Assembly: GCF_901933205.1 (NCBI RefSeq)
Contig: NC_044574.1
Coordinates: forward strand, 4,486,733 to 4,550,732
DNA: 64,000 nucleotides
Direction of reading: 5' to 3'
Source of the DNA: Camarhynchus parvulus
Lineage: Eukaryota; Chordata; Aves; Passeriformes; Thraupidae
Shown here: in pieces, positions 47,711 to 58,794 of the stretch
Position numbering within the stretch: position 1 is the stretch's first letter
How the letters are laid out: every line of letters begins with the position of its first letter
Made by a program: the position numbers and the translations under genes
The notes under the pieces: model-generated
The model's input: the letters and a program-made list of their open reading frames with translations, nothing else
What the model was told of the DNA's origin: nothing
The model's database searches: none

Positions 47711-49748
47711 CCTGGGAGAAGGGCTGACGGCTGGCTCTGCTTTATCCCGTCAGGCTGCACCCAGCAGTGACCCAAGACCCTCTTTGCTGAACCACTGAGC
47801 TCAGTTTGCTGCCTGTTTGCAGGGAGAAACTGGGCTGGGATGGCTCAGGAAAACACCTCAGGGGCTCCACACTGTGGGCCAGCAATGTAGAGTAGGATGA
47901 AATAAAATTCCATACACTTCTGGGACACTTCTCCCAGCTATTTCAACTGGACTGTTGCCCTCCCTCACTTTGGCTCTGTTGGGTTTGGGATGAGGGGGAG
48001 AATTTAGATTTATTTACTTCTGTCAAAGTGGGATTTCTCAGAGTAGGCTTTGATGAGAGAGATTAATTTCCATGTTTTATCTTATGGGGACTTGTGTGTT
48101 GTCTAAACTGTGTTACTGGGGAACCAACAGCTTCCTTTGCCTGGAAATCCTTTTTTTCCCTGGGCTTTCAATTCTCATAGAAAGACCCTGAAGTGCTGGT
48201 GTGTTTGTTACAGACACTTGAATTTCTCTACTTTTAGATTTGTGCCTTTGTGAGACTCACAAAACTTGTTTGCAGACCATAGTGCAGAAGTGTGTGTGCT
48301 GGGCAATATAAAACTGGATTGTTTTATGGGTTGTTTGATTGGGTTGTTTACTGCAACTAGGGCATGAAAGGCAGTATTTGGCCATTTAGCATCATTGCTT
48401 GGGTTAGGTTGCATTTGGGGGTGCAACTAATCTTTCCCCAAAATGTCAGATTGCTTAAAAAATAAACAGAAGTCTGGCAGACGTGGGAACTGGTGGTGGA
48501 GGTGGAGAAGGAAACCAGACCATGGATGGAAAGGAAGCGTGGGAGTTGAGGTTATCTGATCTCTTCAAAACACCCAGAACTTCTCCACTGAATGGGGAAT
48601 TTTGGGGTTGATTTTCGGGATCAAGTGGGGGAGCTGAGTTTACCTGATCTCTCAGATAAACAGAGAATTGACTCAGATACTCAGAAATTCTGCACTGAAT
48701 GGGGGAGTTCTGGGCCTGATTTCCATGATCAGGTGTGGAAGTTTTTCCTGCTGCCTGATTGAGATGAAATCTCTGCCTGCAGAACCCCAAGGGCTGGGGC
48801 TGGGGAGGGGCCCAGGAGCAGCACAGAGCTCTGTGAGGGTTTGTTAACCTGTTTGCTCTGCCTTTACTCTCTTTATTCTCACTTCTGGCTGCCTGTCTCA
48901 TTAACCTGCCTGATCTGGCGCCGTGTCTGTAGGAGGCCACTTGAGCACAGAAGCTCTCTCCCCGTGAAGCTTCAGAAACCAATTTAAACTTGATAATAAG
49001 TGGTGGAGGAATTGCAGGAGCTTCACTCCTGAGGTCATAAATGTATATCAATGAACAGGAACTTCATAAGTATGCTATGCAAAATCTTCTATCTGCAGTT
49101 AATTCTGGATTAAAATCCATATATTGGCAGATTGGATACCAGTAAAATATGGATAATACTGAAGCAATGAGTCATATTACCAATGGTGAGGCCCCTTGTG
49201 AAGAATTTTATCAGGAGTTTATATTAATATTTTTTTTAAATTGTCCCAAATATCTTTTATTGTAATTATCTTTGTCTGAGGTTCTGGTAAGAAACTGTGT
49301 ATCATTTTGTAATACTAATTCTTCACAACTGTGGATTCTTGTCCTGTGCAGTAACATTAAAGTGACTTTATATCCCTTAACGTGCAGAAATAAAACAGGA
49401 GACAATTCAAAATAGCCCCCTTTATCATAAATTGATTATAATTATTTTGCCAAAATGACCCTTCAGTCATAACTTAGCTTAGCTTACAAGGCACTGATAT
49501 TGAATATTTTCAATGCTTACAATGCACTGATATTGAATATTTTCTTCTTATACGTCTATTTTCTCCAACAGTAGTGATTTGACCCCAGCTGAAATTTGTA
49601 CTAGTAAGGACATGTTTTCTACAAGATCTTTTTGTTTTGCTTTGTTTAAAAGAATAGAAGAGAATCTTTCTTTACTTCAACCCATCTAAAATAAATCAAT
49701 GGCAGCTGATTACCTTTTTGGAATGCTGTTGTGATTTTAATGGATTAT
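47711..49748. other. Intergenic, with a diverged tandem duplication
   Basis: Includes the GC-richer block about 48455-49051, open on the minus strand for 198 codons, and a 32-bp direct repeat at 49482-49543. The minus-strand translation is Pro-rich (SPPPPPVPTS near its end) and not recognised; I do not call it a gene. The block contains two diverged copies of a 90-110-bp unit (about 48545-48630 and 48631-48740). Confidence 0.5.
49482..49543. repeat. 32-bp direct tandem repeat, 2 copies
   Basis: Two copies of gcttacaaggcactgatatt followed by gaatatttt (the second copy has one change) lie 32 bp apart. Confidence 0.95.
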
Positions 49749-50015
49749 TTTTGGGTTTGGTTTGGTTTTGGTTTTTTTTTTGGCTCTTTTTTTTTTTGTT
49801 TGGTTTTGGGTTTTTTTGGGATTTTTTGTTGTTGTTTTTGGTTTTTTTTTTGGTTTTGGTTTTTTTTGGTTGTTTTTGGGGGGTTTTCTCTTTTGTTTTG
49901 GGGTGGTTTTTTTTTTTTGTTTTTTTTTGGTTGGTTGGTTGGTTTTTGAGGTTTTTTTGGTTGTTTATTGGGGGGTTTTGGGGGGATTTTTTTGGTTTTT
50001 TATCTTTTTGTGTGT
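49749..50015. repeat. G/T-only low-complexity tract
   Basis: About 267 bp on the plus strand made almost entirely of T and G (ttttgg, tttgggg, ggttggttggttgg), with only scattered A and C. The three overlapping hydrophobic open frames (Phe/Gly/Trp-rich) are artefacts of the composition. The G runs could support G-quadruplex formation. Confidence 0.95.
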
Positions 50016-50499
50016 AAAATTGAAAATGCTAGCCCAGATTTTCCTGTAGCACCACTGACAGGGGGCTTTGGGAATGCCTGGTCCCTGGAATGGCTGGCTG
50101 TGGAACAAGCTGCAGCGCCCTGGTGACTCACAGAGACGATGCCAAGTTAGCTCTGCAGGGAGGGGGTGGGAAGCTGCTGGGTGGGAGTAGCTCAAGGACT
50201 CCATGGCAGAGATCCCTGGCACGCAGAGCAGGTTCCAAGTGCTGGCTCTGCCTTTTTCAGGATCACCAGCTCCGTGAGCCTGGTGCCTTTTGGGTTCTTC
50301 AAATGTGGAACTGCTTGAGAAGTGACTCAGGCCTGTTGTTGTGCTCCTCTCCAGATGAAAGGGGAAATCACTGGAATTTAACTGGGGTAATGCAGCATCT
50401 GGCCCAGATGAATCCACAATTTTGTGCGTATGTTTAATTTTTTACAATTTGTAGGCTTGTACACACCAATTTGTGAGACTATCTTTTGAAGCAAGTATG
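50016..50499. other. Intergenic, moderately GC-rich, unassigned
   Basis: Holds overlapping unrecognised open frames on both strands (50090-50437 plus, 49965-50417 minus). No splice sites or protein family could be supported. Confidence 0.5.
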
Positions 50500-50866
50500 G
50501 GGAAGAGAAGGCTCTGGGAAGAGCTTCCAGCAGCTTCCAGTGCCCAAGGAGGCTCTGAGAGAGCTGGAGAGGGACTTTGGGCAAGGGGCTGGAGTGACAG
50601 GGCAAGAGGGAATGGCTTTGGCTGAAGCAGAGTGTATTTAAATTGGATATTATGTGCAAACCCTTGACTCTGAGAGTGGTGAGACAGAGATTGCCCAGAG
50701 AAGCTGTGGCTGCCCCTGGATCCCTGGAGGTGTCCAAGGCCGGGTTGGACAGGGCTTGGAGCACCCTGGGATAGTGGAAGGTGTCCCTGCCCATGGCAGG
50801 GGTGAAACAAACTGATCTTTAAGGTCCCCTCCACCCCAAACCATTCCATGATTTGTTGGTTCTGTG
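50500..50866 (+). mobile_element. CR1 LINE 3' fragment, sense
   Basis: It follows the CR1 tail order: ggggaagagaaggctctggg, ttaaattggatattatgtgc, gcccagagaagctgtggctg, tccctggaggtgtccaaggc, gtgtccctgcccatggcagg, and gatctttaaggtcccctcc followed by aaaccattccatgat. The minus-strand open frames over it are shadows. Confidence 0.9.
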
Positions 50867-52502
50867 AATATGGTCCTGTATTCGCAGCTTTGGCTTTAGC
50901 AGCAGATTATTTGAGTCAGTGAGTTTGGATAAGCTAAAAAAACCCCAAACATTAAACAACCTGAAGCTTCTGAGGTACTCAGACTGCAGGAAGCTGTATT
51001 TATTTGACAAAGCCTTACTAAGAATTCTAAATAATAGGATCCTAAAAAGCATTCTCATGCAGGCACAAGGAGCAGATTTCATCAATATTTGATGGCTGAG
51101 TGTTTAATATTGGCTACAGCTGTTCTTGTGTGTATCTTTTTATTATTGCACTGTGGCTCCACCAAGACTTCTGATTCCACTCTGAGGCCTTGCTGCAGGC
51201 ATTTAAACTTATTCTCTCAAGCATGCCACAAGTACAAGGCACAGAGCTGATGGCTCTGAGCATAAAAATAAGAAGGAAATCAGAGATCTGTGTTACCAAT
51301 GAGCTCCTGTCTGTGCTCAAGTTGGAACATTTAAGAATAACTCCTGAAACACACAGAGCACCTTGACATCAACACTGTTAAATGTCAAACAGGGGGGAAA
51401 TGCAGACAGGTGCAGAAGATGAAGCCCAGCAACCATCAGGTTCCTGTATTTTAAAACACTTCAGAGCAAATTGAGGAGGCTCTTGTGTTCCCAGCACAGT
51501 TAGAGATGACTTGTGATGCTCCATGCCCAAAACAGGCACTGGCAGCTCTGGTCTCTGTCTGACAACCTCTGGCCCTGTTGGACAGAGCCTGGATGATAAT
51601 TTTTCTGAAGAAGGACAAGATATTATTCAAATGATGCACCATGTGAACATCTCTGTCATAGAAATGAAGAATAAATTTGCCATAGTATTTTAAGAGCTAG
51701 AGGTGAAGGGTTCAGTTTATAGAATATATCCAAGGCTGGAAGGATTTCTGTGCTCCACGTCTTCCTACCATATCTTTCTATAACTGACAGCAAAATTCTT
51801 TATTTTGATGCTGTGTCCTTAAATAAAATCCTCCCTCTCTCCTGTCAGTTCCACCTTAAATAAATACAAGACGACTGTTTTAAAAACATTACCTGCTTTG
51901 AATTGCAACATTTTCAAGCAGACTTGGCTAGGAAATTGTCAGTATTTACTTTCAGAGGAAAAAATATTTGTTACATTATTTCATAAATATTTTCTTAGCA
52001 TATAATTTAGGAAGGATAGTCCAATAACTAGAGTTTCCCAAAATGCCAAATTTATTTCCACTCACAATAAGGAAAATATATACTGAGGCTTTTAAAGGGT
52101 TACAGTGAGTAACTGATCTTCCTGTTGTAAACCTTTAAATCAAACAAAGCTTTCTTTGAAAAAAAAAAACAACCAAATAAAAAACACCAAACAAACTTTT
52201 TTTCCTGTGAGGAAAAAAAATTAGCAAAATATAGTTCCAGCTAGATGTGTTTTGAAGACAATCAGAGACTTTTCCACAAAGGACATCATCGCCTGATTTA
52301 AGCCAGAATAGCTACACTGTCCTCAGTAGTTAATCTTTTTAAGGTCTTTTGAGTTATTACCTGGCAGGATTTTAAAACCAGGATGGTTTCTTCATTCTTC
52401 ACTCAGTATTTCAGGCAGACTCACCAGGCTCTGCATACTGGAACACTTGTATTGTATTTGCTGGAAGCCCCATGGCAGGAAGGAATGATGAATCTGACTG
52501 CA
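50867..52502. other. Intergenic, no gene recognised
   Basis: AT-rich sequence with short A-rich and A/C-rich runs (near 52158-52200). No coding or repeat family could be assigned. Confidence 0.65.
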
Positions 52503-52869
52503 TGTTCTCAGAAGGCTAATTTATTACTTCATGATACTATATTATATTAAAGAATGCTATACTAAACTATGCTAAAGAATACAGAAAGGATACTTACAGA
52601 AGGCTAAAAAGATAATAATGAAAAGTTGTGACTCCTTCCAGAGTCCTGACACAGCTTGGCCCTGATTGGCCAAAGAGTGAAAACAACTCACAACAGAATG
52701 CAATGAAACAATCACCTGTGGGTAAACAATCTCCAAACACATTCCACATGAGCACAACACAGGAGAAGCAAATGAGACAAGAATTGTTTTCCTTTTCTCT
52801 TTGGCTTTTCAGCTTCCCAGGAGGAAAATCCTGGGTGAAGGGATTTTTCCAGAGAATGTGAATGTGACA
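52503..52869 (-). mobile_element. Probable endogenous retrovirus LTR, minus orientation
   Basis: This 367-bp block runs from TG (tgttctcagaaggcta) to CA (gaatgtgaatgtgaca), so it has TGT...ACA ends. The minus strand contains a polyadenylation hexamer (TTTATT at 52520-52525 on plus) near its 3' end and CCAAT-type sequence (gattggcc on plus, near 52663). The text agaatacagaaaggatactt... and ggtaaacaatctccaaacac resembles a repeat that I recall as abundant in songbirds. No retroviral coding sequence flanks it, so it is probably a solo LTR. No target-site duplication was seen. Confidence 0.6.
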
Positions 52870-53015
52870 CACTTGCCCAATGCATCTGTTTAAAAAGGCC
52901 TCTTTTTGGATGCTGGCCTTTCTGCCAAGGTACATCCTTTCAAGAGTAACATTTTCTATTCTGTACATTTCTGAACCAGCTGAGAAAAAAAGTCTGAACT
53001 AAATCTGTCCCATCT

Positions 53016-53300
53016 GAATCACAGAATCATAGGTTGGAAAAGCCCTCTGAGATCATCCAGTCCAACCATTCCCCAGCACTGCCAAGGCCACCACTGACCC
53101 CTGTCCCCAAGTGCCACATCCACACAGCTTTAAATACCTCTGGGGATGGGGACTCTGGCACTGCCCTGGGCAGCTGTGCCAATGCCAACCCTTTCTGTGA
53201 AGGATTTTTCCCAAATATCCAACCTAAACCTAAATTTTTCCCAAGTATCCAACCTCTGGCAGAACCTGATGCCGGTTCCTCTTGTCCTATTGCTTGTTAT
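53016..53300 (-). mobile_element. CR1 LINE 3' fragment, antisense
   Basis: It begins gaatcacagaatcataggtt (reverse complement of the CR1 3' terminus). It continues gagatcatccagtccaaccattc, gtccccaagtgccacatcca and ctgccctgggcagctgtgcc, then ggttcctcttgtcctattgc. Short internal duplication: a sequence of the type ttcccaaatatccaaccta occurs at about 53208 and again at about 53238. Confidence 0.9.
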
Positions 53301-55332
53301 ATATTCTTACTAGAGTTAGAGATTATTCTGATTTTTTAGTCTTTGTTTTAGCCCAAATGGTGCGTGATGGCATAAAAAATTCCTTGTAGCAACCTCAGTT
53401 TGCAAAACTGACACCATACACTTTAATAATGTGCAATTTCCTGAAAGGAGGCATTAAATTAGCTTGATAGGATCACTTTCAAAAGAAAATGTGATTTATA
53501 GCATCTGGTTTTAGATCTTTATCTGCTATATCTTGAGTCAACCATTATTTTCCTCGCAACCACTGTCAGGCTGATGTGTCTAAATACCAACATTCTCTCC
53601 ATTTGAAGGATGTGGATGCAGGGACACAGGGGATTGCTGTGTTTTCAGATTTTTTTTTTTCCAGGATTGGAAATCACCCACATTTATCTGGGCTAATGGG
53701 GACACGTAAATCTTGCAGTCAAAGATGACACTGCTGGGTGCAGCTGAGCTCCAGTTCATTACATCCTCACACATAATCATGAAATATGTGAGATTAACTG
53801 AGCCCTGGGAGATGCCTCTTTCTCACTTGTTGGTGATGGAGGCAGTTTAGGATGATTTGCTCATAGGTGTCCACACTCTGCCAACTCCTCAAATTAAATA
53901 TTGTTCAAAGAAAGTAAATAGGACAATGGAAGGATAGCAGAGCCTGTCAGCTGAGCAATATTTCTGAGGGAAATGGAGCGTGATGAGTGACTGCCAAGGA
54001 GGAAATCACAGGGCAGACAGAGCATTACTGACAGCACATCCTTACCATGGCAAAATCAGGCAAAACTCATAGTTGAGACATCTGACTCCCTGCTACCTGC
54101 ACAGCCAAATTTCTGTTATCATGTTAGTCTAAACTACAGGACAATTTTTACTTAAGCACAGACATTTTTTCCAGCAATATTCTGTCTTAATCCACAAGTA
54201 TGATGGAATTCTGGGAGTACATCATGGCTGCATTCAGCATTCAGAGGAGGTTATCTGTCAGATTTTATCCTCTATTTCTGTCAGCAGCTGGGCTGAGCAA
54301 GCCCAAGGGACAGCATGAAAGGGACACATCCTACTGGTGAGGTAGGGAGTAAATGAGATTTGCACCTCTGCTTTCAATTAGGTGATGCCCAGCAAGTCAC
54401 TTAAACCAAACTTTGCACAAATGGTCATTAATTGAGCATTCCTCACCTCCAGGTCTCTCACCTTCACATCCCATGTGGTGACTGGCAGGAGTCTGAGCCC
54501 CTGCAGTAGCAGCCAAAGCCACTGAGTCTGTGCTGGAAAAAAAACCTACCCAGGATATAGGGATAAGTACCCTAAAAAAATATTCTAGGTGTTTCAGGCT
54601 GGACAATCCTTATTATTTGCATTTATTTGATTTTAATTTCTTTGTGTTTCAGCTCCCCCTTGGTAGAATGAACACATGTTGCCTCCCAGCAAGGGTAATT
54701 TAATTAATATTTAAGAAGTAGTTGGTTTTTGAAGTGATGAGCACACTAGAAGGTTCAGGAAGAAATTAATAATTATATTTTTGAAGCTGGAGTTGACTAG
54801 GGCAGAGTAAATACAGGACAGGCCACTAAACTGAAAGAAGAGTGTCAAATGGCAGCTGATTAAGTGAGCACTGTCCTTCCTGCTCTGTGGATGAGGTGTG
54901 AAACACAAGCAATTATCTTTCTGTCTGTCCTGAACGCCTAGAAATCAGATAACTGTAAAATAGGAACACTTTTTCCATGAAATATTATAGTGAAAGCTTG
55001 CTTTAAGAGTATTGTCTTACCCTGGGAAAATAAATAACTTTTTCATACTAAAATGGTTTGAACGTTATTCAGAATTTCTTCTTTCAACTGGAAAGAAAGA
55101 GGGGAAAAAATTCAACAAAGCATTTTACTCAAGAATACGCAATTTCCAACATTTTGAACCCTGGAAGGACATACTGACCGAACCCCAAATCTTTGTATAT
55201 TTTAGTGTGCAGGCTTTCAAGAAATCTCAGAGCAAAACATCAATGCAGACACAAAGTTTATGTATTAACAACTTCTGTGTAAAGCTGAGCTTTGTGTCCC
55301 TAAGAAATGCAAGTTTGTCTCAGGTCATTCTT
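53301..55332. other. Intergenic, no gene recognised
   Basis: Unique-looking AT-rich sequence with only short unrecognised open frames. No RNA gene or repeat was identified. Confidence 0.65.
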
Positions 55333-55420
55333 CACAGAATCATGGAATGGGTTGGGTTGGAAGGGACCTTAAAGATCATCCAGTTCCCACCCCTTGCCAT
55401 GGGCAGGGACAACTTCCACA
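55333..55420 (-). mobile_element. CR1 LINE 3'-tail fragment, antisense
   Basis: The text cacagaatcatggaatgggt, ttggaagggaccttaaagatc and ccttgccatgggcagggaca is the reverse complement of the CR1 3' end. It is complementary to the last 85 bp or so of the sense copy ending at 50866. Confidence 0.9.
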
Positions 55421-58400
55421 TTCTTGTGATGTGAAAAGGAATAAAGCTGAGTCAGGAAGTAATGGAGGCATGAACTTCATCCTGTGATCATCCACTGGAA
55501 ATTATGTTGAGGGGTTTTTGTGAAGGAAGATGTACTTCACATCCCTGGCATTTTGTGTATCCAACGCGCTTGTGAAAATAAACCTGTCCTGGAATAATTG
55601 TAAATAATCATGGTGATATTTTCATAATTAAAATGCAAATGTACAGAAAATTCTCTAACAGTGATTCCTATGTAACACTTTTCAGTAGATTACTTTTTTA
55701 AAAAAGGAGAAAAGAGGCAGAACCATTCCTTTTGTTTTAGAGATAAATAAATTGAGGTCAGATACATTACAAACAGTACAGACTGCAGAAATTGAAATAT
55801 CATAAAATGCCATTTCTACAGTATCATGCATCATAAAAGTAGAATAAAGAAATTAATGTTCACTGCTCAATTCAATAAACTAGGAATTATTAAAACTTAC
55901 AATAGATTAGACATTCTCTTTATGCCAATTATGTCATCATTCTTGTGTGCAATATCTACCTGCAAAAAAAGATTGAATTGCATGCTGCTCTCAGACTTAA
56001 TAGTGCTGTTTGAAAATGTTCTATTGAACAGTTCCTTTTTAAAAAAATATTTTGCTTTCAAGAATCTGACAAAAAGAGGGTTTGGGATGGGATTTTTTGG
56101 CAGTTAGAATTAGCAAGCGGGTTTTTTTCAGCTTTCAGAAGGAACGCAGCATATTGGTAACAGCCACATCTAAATTATTTAAAGTAGAAAAATACTAATT
56201 TCTTATTTCCCTTTGCCTGAAAATATATTATTTCTCTAAGTGTTATAAACAAAGATGTTTGTTTCATCTGTCAAAAGTTAGATTGGTGGATAATTTGCCC
56301 ATTTTCTATGACGAGTATCACGTACAAGAGCCATCATTTTTGAAATTGACCCCAAGACTAAGCGAATGGCTTGTGTGTGGTGAAATCTCAGAGGCAGATC
56401 CTAGCAGTTTTGCCCTGGGAAGCACAAGGCCTTATTTTAGGAGGCAAAAGCATTGCTGAGGATGAGCAAAGGCTGAAGGATCTGCTCCCTAGCAGAGATA
56501 CCCATGAAGTGTCGTGACTAATTGGACAAGCGGCTCTGAAATTAGCATTTGCTGAATGGTTTAATAAAAATCAGCGTGGAAAAAAAAAAAAAAAAAAAAA
56601 TAACAGCAATTACTGAGTTGCATAACTCTCAGGAAACATCTATCAGACATCACAGACTAGCTGAAGATGGATAATTTAGCATTCCCCTTCCTCAGAACTG
56701 CCTGTTCTTGCTCAAGATGGTCTCTCTCCACCATATCCCCCATCTGCTCCACCCCCGCTTCCTATCCTGTCTCGTTGCTTGTACACATTTTTTTAATATA
56801 TATTTTATTTTTTTATTACTGGTATTCATTTTAAGGAATCAATATCAGTCCTCCAGCTGAATCCTCAGGCTGCTGAGGGCCTCTGCCAGTTAAACAGTGA
56901 CTCCAAGTCCCATTAGCTTCAAGTCACTGGTTTCCATTTAATCTTAAGTTTATCTAGTCAGGCCATGGCACTGCTGTCTACCAGTGCTATCAGTGTTTGG
57001 GTTGCAGTTGTGTGTTGGCAGGGAAATTTTCGCAGAGGAATCTCTTCTCAGCAGAGCTGCTTTTAACATCCTGTGCACAGTGCTGATTCTTAATTTATTT
57101 GTGAATGAGGGAGTAAAATATCACAGTCCAGAGATGCTGAAGGAGGGTGGTTGGGAGACATCAGCGTGTCCTCAGTTGGAGTACACCCTGTGTGTATTAT
57201 AATTGTTGTTGCTGATGGTTTTTTGTTATTTTTATATTTCCTGGGCAGTGACAGTTTAAACTGGGGGTGTTTATGACCAGGATCTTGAGGGCAATTTTTG
57301 AAGACTTGGCCAAGTCTTTGGGTCATGACTCCCCACTGGTGTCAGGGGCTGCAGAAGGGCTGAAGGAGCTCCCTGAGGTGCAGTTCAGGTGGAGTTTTTG
57401 TGAGGATGAGCAGTGTAAAACCCCTGATCCAGCACTGCTGCAGGGACATGTGGGCAGGTGGTGTGAAAATCAGGATGCAGTGGTCAGATCTCCCCCTCCA
57501 GCAATGTCTCCCTTCACTCCAACAGCCCCAAGGACCCTTGATGCCCCTTAGCCTTTCACACTCTTCCAAAAGATCTCCTGCATCTCACAGCTCCTGTCTC
57601 TGACTTGTGCAAATCATTTGACCCTGCAAACTATTTGATATTTAATTTCTAGGAATTGTGCCTATAAAGAGGTTTAAATCACCTAAGACAGGACTTCAGT
57701 TTTGGTTGAAAAATCTAATAATACCTTTGCTGGCTCAAAGATAGAATGGGTCTTTTAGATGAGATCCTGAAGGGATTATCTGCTGAATTTAGATACTTTT
57801 AGATAAAATAAAATCTTTTTCTAATGGAAGCTGACAATCTATGAGCACATAATCTCCTTGCATATCTTCAGAGGTCTCAGTTACCAACATTTCCAATTTG
57901 GAGGCACATCCCTCCCAGACAATACAACCTCATCTTGAAATGTCAGCAACTTCCCAGTTTCCAGCCCTCACAAGGAAAAACACTTTTTGCAGTGTGGATA
58001 CAGCATGTGATAAATTAGACAGAAGCTTGTAGCTGCCTGTTTGTTTTATTGGCATTTCTGACATGTGTAAAATTACTGTAATATAAAGAGGGTTAACCAC
58101 ACTGTTTAGCTGAGAGACTGCTCAAACAGTGACTGAAAACAAGTGCTTCTCTAATAATCACAGGCAATTCAAAGAAAAAACAAGTTAAAGGAGAGGAATC
58201 TTGTTTATCTAATAAATAGGACACAAGAGAAAAGCTGATAAGAGGGGAAGAAAAAAAATCAATTACTGACATGAGCGGAAAAGTAAAAACCACTAAATTT
58301 TCTGTCCTACTCCGACAACACCACTCGTCTTGACAGTGTCATAATTGTTTGGGCAATTTTGTGTGACAACAAAATTCTAGTTGTGCTGGAAGAAGTTTTG

Positions 58401-58687
58401 TGACCTGCTATTACAGCTTTAAGTTTCCATTAAACAGTCACTCTTTGCATTCCCCTGCAATTTGTAGCTCCAACTTTTGACCACAAAAAGAACTCTTCTG
58501 GCTGGTTTGTGTTCTGCATAATAATGAAAATCTTACACTTGTGCTGCAGCAATGGAACAGGATTAAGCCTTGAGGACAGCAGACTGTTCTGCTCAGCTTT
58601 TTGTTGGATACAAGGAGTACTCAGGGAAGAAAAAATTGAAATAAACCCCCATATTCATACAGCCAGGCTTTTAAACATGGGACACAT
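55421..58687. other. Intergenic, no gene recognised
   Basis: Contains the AATAAA/A-tail end at 56561-56602 and a somewhat GC-richer stretch at about 57,270-57,600 with overlapping unrecognised open frames on both strands. No splice-bounded exon or repeat family could be supported. Confidence 0.6.
56561..56602 (+). other. AATAAA followed by a 22-nt A run (retroposed-transcript-like end)
   Basis: The text gtttaataaaaatcagcgtgg is followed at once by about 22 A. A polyadenylation hexamer just ahead of a genomic A tail is typical of a retroposed mRNA. The upstream sequence (about 56,240-56,560) has a 66-codon open frame that I do not recognise and no clear target duplication. Chance or a conserved noncoding element are alternatives. 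Confidence 0.3.
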
Positions 58688-58794
58688 TCAATCATAGATT
58701 CATTTAGGCTGGAAAAGCCCTCTAAAGTAATTAAATCCAACCATTAACCTGGCACTGCCGAGTCCACCACAAACCCATGTCCCCAAGTGCCACC
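58688..58794 (-). mobile_element. CR1 LINE 3'-tail fragment, antisense
   Basis: The text tcatagattcatttaggctg, gaaaagccctctaaagtaatt and ccaaccattaacctggcac, then gtccccaagtgccac, matches the reverse complement of CR1 tails and parallels the copy at 53016. Confidence 0.85.

Noticed and set aside
48905..48935. tggcgcc motif resembling a retroviral primer-binding site
   Set aside because: Seven-base match only, with no LTR end immediately upstream and no retroviral coding sequence downstream.
49718..50049. Three hydrophobic Phe/Gly/Trp-rich open frames that look like membrane proteins
   Set aside because: They are translations of a G/T-only low-complexity tract.
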